DNA of 6,486 bases. Source: Betaproteobacteria bacterium (lineage in GTDB: Bacteria; Pseudomonadota; Gammaproteobacteria; Burkholderiales; SG8-41). Each line of letters opens with the position of its first letter. Within the stretch, counting starts at the first letter, position 1. This document shows positions 4,705 to 6,486 of this stretch, in pieces. Where the stretch lies: NCBI GenBank assembly GCA_020028375.1, contig JAHZNX010000133.1:1-6486 (forward strand), in the 5' to 3' direction. A program made the position numbers and the translations under genes. The notes beneath the pieces were generated by a model. That model was not told the DNA's origin. It worked only from the letters and a program-made list of their open reading frames with translations, and ran no database searches.

Positions 4705-5796
4705 ATGAAGATCACGAAAATCCAGACGCAAATCGTGCGGGTGCCCGCCAACGAGCCACTGGCGGGCGGGCCGGCCCAGCCAGGCGCGACGCGCGAGTTC
4801 GTCACACTGCGCGTGGGCACCGATGCCGGGATCGAGGGCATCGGCTACACCTTCTTCGGCGCGGCGCTGACGAGCGCGCTCAAGAGCACAGTGGACGCGC
4901 TCGGCGCGCTCGCGATCGGCGAGGACCCGCTGCGCACGGAGGCGGTTGGCTCCAAACTGCGCACCGCAGCCGCCGGCTCGGGGCCGGGTGGAATTCTCAC
5001 GCTCGCGCTGTCCGCGATCGACATCGCGTTGTGGGACATCCGCGGCAAGGCGCACAATCTGCCGCTATGGCAGATGATCGGCGGCCACCGCGAGCGTGTG
5101 CCGACCTACGCCAGCGGCGCGCTGATGCGCACCTTCCCCCTGGAGCACCTGATGAAAGCGGCGCCGCGGCTCGCCGAGCAGGGTTTTCGGCAGATGAAGA
5201 CGCAGCTTGCCCTGCCGGGCGAAACCTCGCCCGCGATCGAGGTGGATCGCATACGCAGGCTCCGCGAGAGTATCGGCCCGGACATCGACCTCATGTGCGA
5301 CATCAACCAGCGCTGGCGCGTGGAGCAGGCGATCGACATCGGCTCCCGCATCGAGGACGTGCGTCTCTACTGGCTCGAGGATGTCACCACCGCAGATGAC
5401 TACCAGGGGCTCGCGCGCGTCGCGGACGCACTTGTGACGCCGGTCTGCGGCGGGGAGTATCTTTATGGGCCGGCGCCGTTCCGCCAGATGCTGGAGGCAC
5501 GCTCCGTCGACATCGTGATGATCGATCTCATGCGCGCCGGCGGCGTCACGCAGTGGCTGAAGATCGCCGGCATGGCGGAGGCCTACAACCTCCCGGTGGT
5601 AAGCCACCTCGTGCCCGAGATCCACGTCCACCTGATCGCGGCCATTCCGAACGGACTGACAGTGGAGTACATGCCCTGGACATTTGGTATATTCGAGGAT
5701 GTGCCGGTGCCCAATAAGGGGGAGCTCGCCGTGCCGCGCAAGCCCGGGCTGGGGCTCAAATTCGACGAAGCGGCTTTGAGGCGCTACGCAGCGTGA
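4705..5796 (+). CDS. Enolase-superfamily enzyme, mandelate-racemase subgroup (363 aa)
   Basis: This enzyme probably abstracts a proton next to a carboxylate, most likely as an acid-sugar dehydratase or a racemase; the substrate is unknown. The N-terminal capping domain (about 1-125) ends in SAIDIALWDIRGKAHNLPLW. The barrel carries the Mg ligands D199 (CDINQRW), E225 (WLED) and E251 (GGEYLYG), spaced 26 and 26 as in mandelate racemase. The His-Asp dyad is D274 (MIDLMRAGGVTQW) and H301 (VVSHLVPEIHVHL), and E321 matches the acid Glu. All six fall at the mandelate racemase number plus four. The KxK motif is altered: K165-T-Q167, so the second Lys base is Gln. The start is the ATG at 4705, which gives the usual MKITKI; no Shine-Dalgarno is obvious. 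The gene lies 57 bases after the unknown gene and is coupled to the methyltransferase. Confidence 0.88.
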   Translation: MKITKIQTQIVRVPANEPLAGGPAQPGATREFVTLRVGTDAGIEGIGYTFFGAALTSALKSTVDALGALAIGEDPLRTEAVGSKLRTAAAGSGPGGILTLALSAIDIALWDIRGKAHNLPLWQMIGGHRERVPTYASGALMRTFPLEHLMKAAPRLAEQGFRQMKTQLALPGETSPAIEVDRIRRLRESIGPDIDLMCDINQRWRVEQAIDIGSRIEDVRLYWLEDVTTADDYQGLARVADALVTPVCGGEYLYGPAPFRQMLEARSVDIVMIDLMRAGGVTQWLKIAGMAEAYNLPVVSHLVPEIHVHLIAAIPNGLTVEYMPWTFGIFEDVPVPNKGELAVPRKPGLGLKFDEAALRRYAA

Positions 5797-6395
5797 TGAC
5801 AAGACTCCATTCTGGCGAGGGCGATCGCCTTGCGTTCCTGCGCGCGTTCCTGAGAAGTCCGCGCGGGGTGGGCTCGATCGTGCCCAGCTCGCGCTTTCTC
5901 GAGCGCCGGCTCGTCGCGCGTGGCGCGGTCGGCGCCGCAACGACGATCGTCGAACTCGGTCCCGGAACGGGCGGCACGACGCGCGCCATCCTGCGCGCAA
6001 TGCCGCGGCATGCCCGCCTGCTCTGCATCGAGATCGATCCGCATCTTCACGGGCTGTTGCGCCGGATCAAAGACCCGCGCCTCATCGTGCACCTGGGCAG
6101 CGCCGAGCAATTGCAGGAGACACTCTCCCGGTATGAATTGCCCGCCCCGGACGTGGTCATCTCGGGCATTCCCTTTTCCACCATGGACCGGGCCGTGGGC
6201 CAGCGCATCCTCGATGCCATCTCCAAGGCGCTCGCGCACGGCGGAATTTTCGTCGCATACCAGCTCCGCGGCCGGGTTGCCCAGCTGTGCGGCTCGGACC
6301 TGGAGCTGAAACGCGTCGAGCTGGAAATGCTGAACATCCCGCCGCTGCGCGTGTTCTGCTGGGAAAAGAACGGAATGCAGCTCGCGACCCGCTAG
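5796..6395 (+). CDS. Class I SAM-dependent methyltransferase, PmtA-like (199 aa)
   Basis: This is a small methyltransferase of the type annotated as phospholipid N-methyltransferase (PmtA, COG3963), which methylates phosphatidylethanolamine; some relatives act on other substrates. The N-terminus AFLRSPRGVGSIVPSSRFLE (residues 17-36, after a short polar lead) is the family signature and probably an amphipathic membrane-contact helix. The SAM motif I is ELGPGTGG (53-60), the acidic residue for the ribose is E79 (IEIDP), and the post-II motif is DVVISGIPFSTM (119-130). GGIFVAYQ (149-156) closes the sheet. The ATG at 5796 overlaps the enolase-superfamily stop by one base (TGATG); a GTG at 5793 would add one residue. 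The overlap implies coupled translation. The substrate is not proven: PmtA and KsgA-like enzymes share these motifs. Confidence 0.85.
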   Translation: MTRLHSGEGDRLAFLRAFLRSPRGVGSIVPSSRFLERRLVARGAVGAATTIVELGPGTGGTTRAILRAMPRHARLLCIEIDPHLHGLLRRIKDPRLIVHLGSAEQLQETLSRYELPAPDVVISGIPFSTMDRAVGQRILDAISKALAHGGIFVAYQLRGRVAQLCGSDLELKRVELEMLNIPPLRVFCWEKNGMQLATR

Positions 6396-6412
6396 TCGCC
6401 TGCCTTCATCCT

Positions 6413-6486
6413 TCACAGGATCTGGCGCCAGCCAAATCCTTCGTCCTGCGTAGCGACGCCGATCCATTCCGGCGCGCATCCGAGCG
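6413..6486 (-). CDS. C-terminal end of a convergent gene, cut by the window edge
   Basis: On the minus strand a frame enters from the right edge and ends at TGA (6415-6413). Its 23 visible residues end in PEWIGVATQDEGFGWRQIL, a balanced mix of aromatic, acidic and aliphatic residues typical of a real protein end rather than of a shadow frame, and codon third positions are mostly G or C. The gene would converge on the methyltransferase, leaving 17 bases between the stops (6396-6412). I do not recognise the family, and the fragment is too short for a firm call. Confidence 0.45.
   Translation of the reverse strand, partial: LGCAPEWIGVATQDEGFGWRQIL

Noticed and set aside
5065..6000. Minus-strand open frames opposite the enolase-superfamily and methyltransferase genes, including the one at 5784-6479
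   Set aside because: No family motif appears, while the plus-strand frames carry complete active-site patterns.
1..6486. CRISPR array, insertion sequence, tRNA or phage att site
   Set aside because: I looked for regular spaced repeats, transposase motifs, terminal inverted repeats and tRNA-like cloverleaf ends and found none.

Overview
The window is high-GC chromosomal DNA from a Gram-negative bacterium, most likely a betaproteobacterium or a related gammaproteobacterium. The evidence is a full-length RoxA/YcfD-type ribosomal oxygenase, a SlyD with a histidine-rich tail, a BCP/PrxQ peroxiredoxin, a secreted metallophosphoesterase of a proteobacterial type, and the dense, overlapping gene packing. 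The genus cannot be told from the sequence.

Layout. Positions 1-256 hold no convincing gene. Positions 257-780 are a compact type II toxin-antitoxin pair: a small antitoxin followed by a ParE/RelE-like toxin that starts with GTG inside the antitoxin stop. An intergenic stretch with a perfect GC-rich hairpin follows (921-941). Next comes a gene for an exported calcineurin-like phosphoesterase (967-1866, +). It converges, with a gap of only 5 bases, on a two-gene minus-strand operon, bcp-slyD (2818 down to 1872), whose genes overlap by 10 bases. The roughly 190-base region between bcp and the next plus-strand gene is the main regulatory region. It carries a good sigma-70-like promoter for bcp, a perfect 18-bp operator-like inverted repeat on its -10 box, and a second palindrome close to the start of roxA.

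From 3006 to 6395 four genes run on the plus strand with little or no spacing: roxA (L16 arginine hydroxylase type), an uncharacterised 175-residue protein overlapping roxA by 11 bases, an enolase-superfamily (mandelate-racemase subgroup) enzyme, and a PmtA-like SAM-dependent methyltransferase that overlaps the previous stop by one base. A minus-strand reading frame entering from the right edge (6486-6413) looks like the end of another gene.

How the genes fit together. bcp and slyD form an oxidative-stress and protein/metal-homeostasis unit, divergent from the translation-linked oxygenase RoxA. The enolase-superfamily enzyme and the methyltransferase are probably translationally coupled but have no obvious shared pathway. 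The toxin-antitoxin pair is the only accessory-type element. I see no CRISPR, insertion sequence, tRNA or rRNA, and no clear sign of an undescribed multi-gene system. The points most worth checking are the bcp/roxA operator region, the Lys-to-Gln change in the enolase-superfamily active site, and the conserved-looking unknown gene behind roxA.
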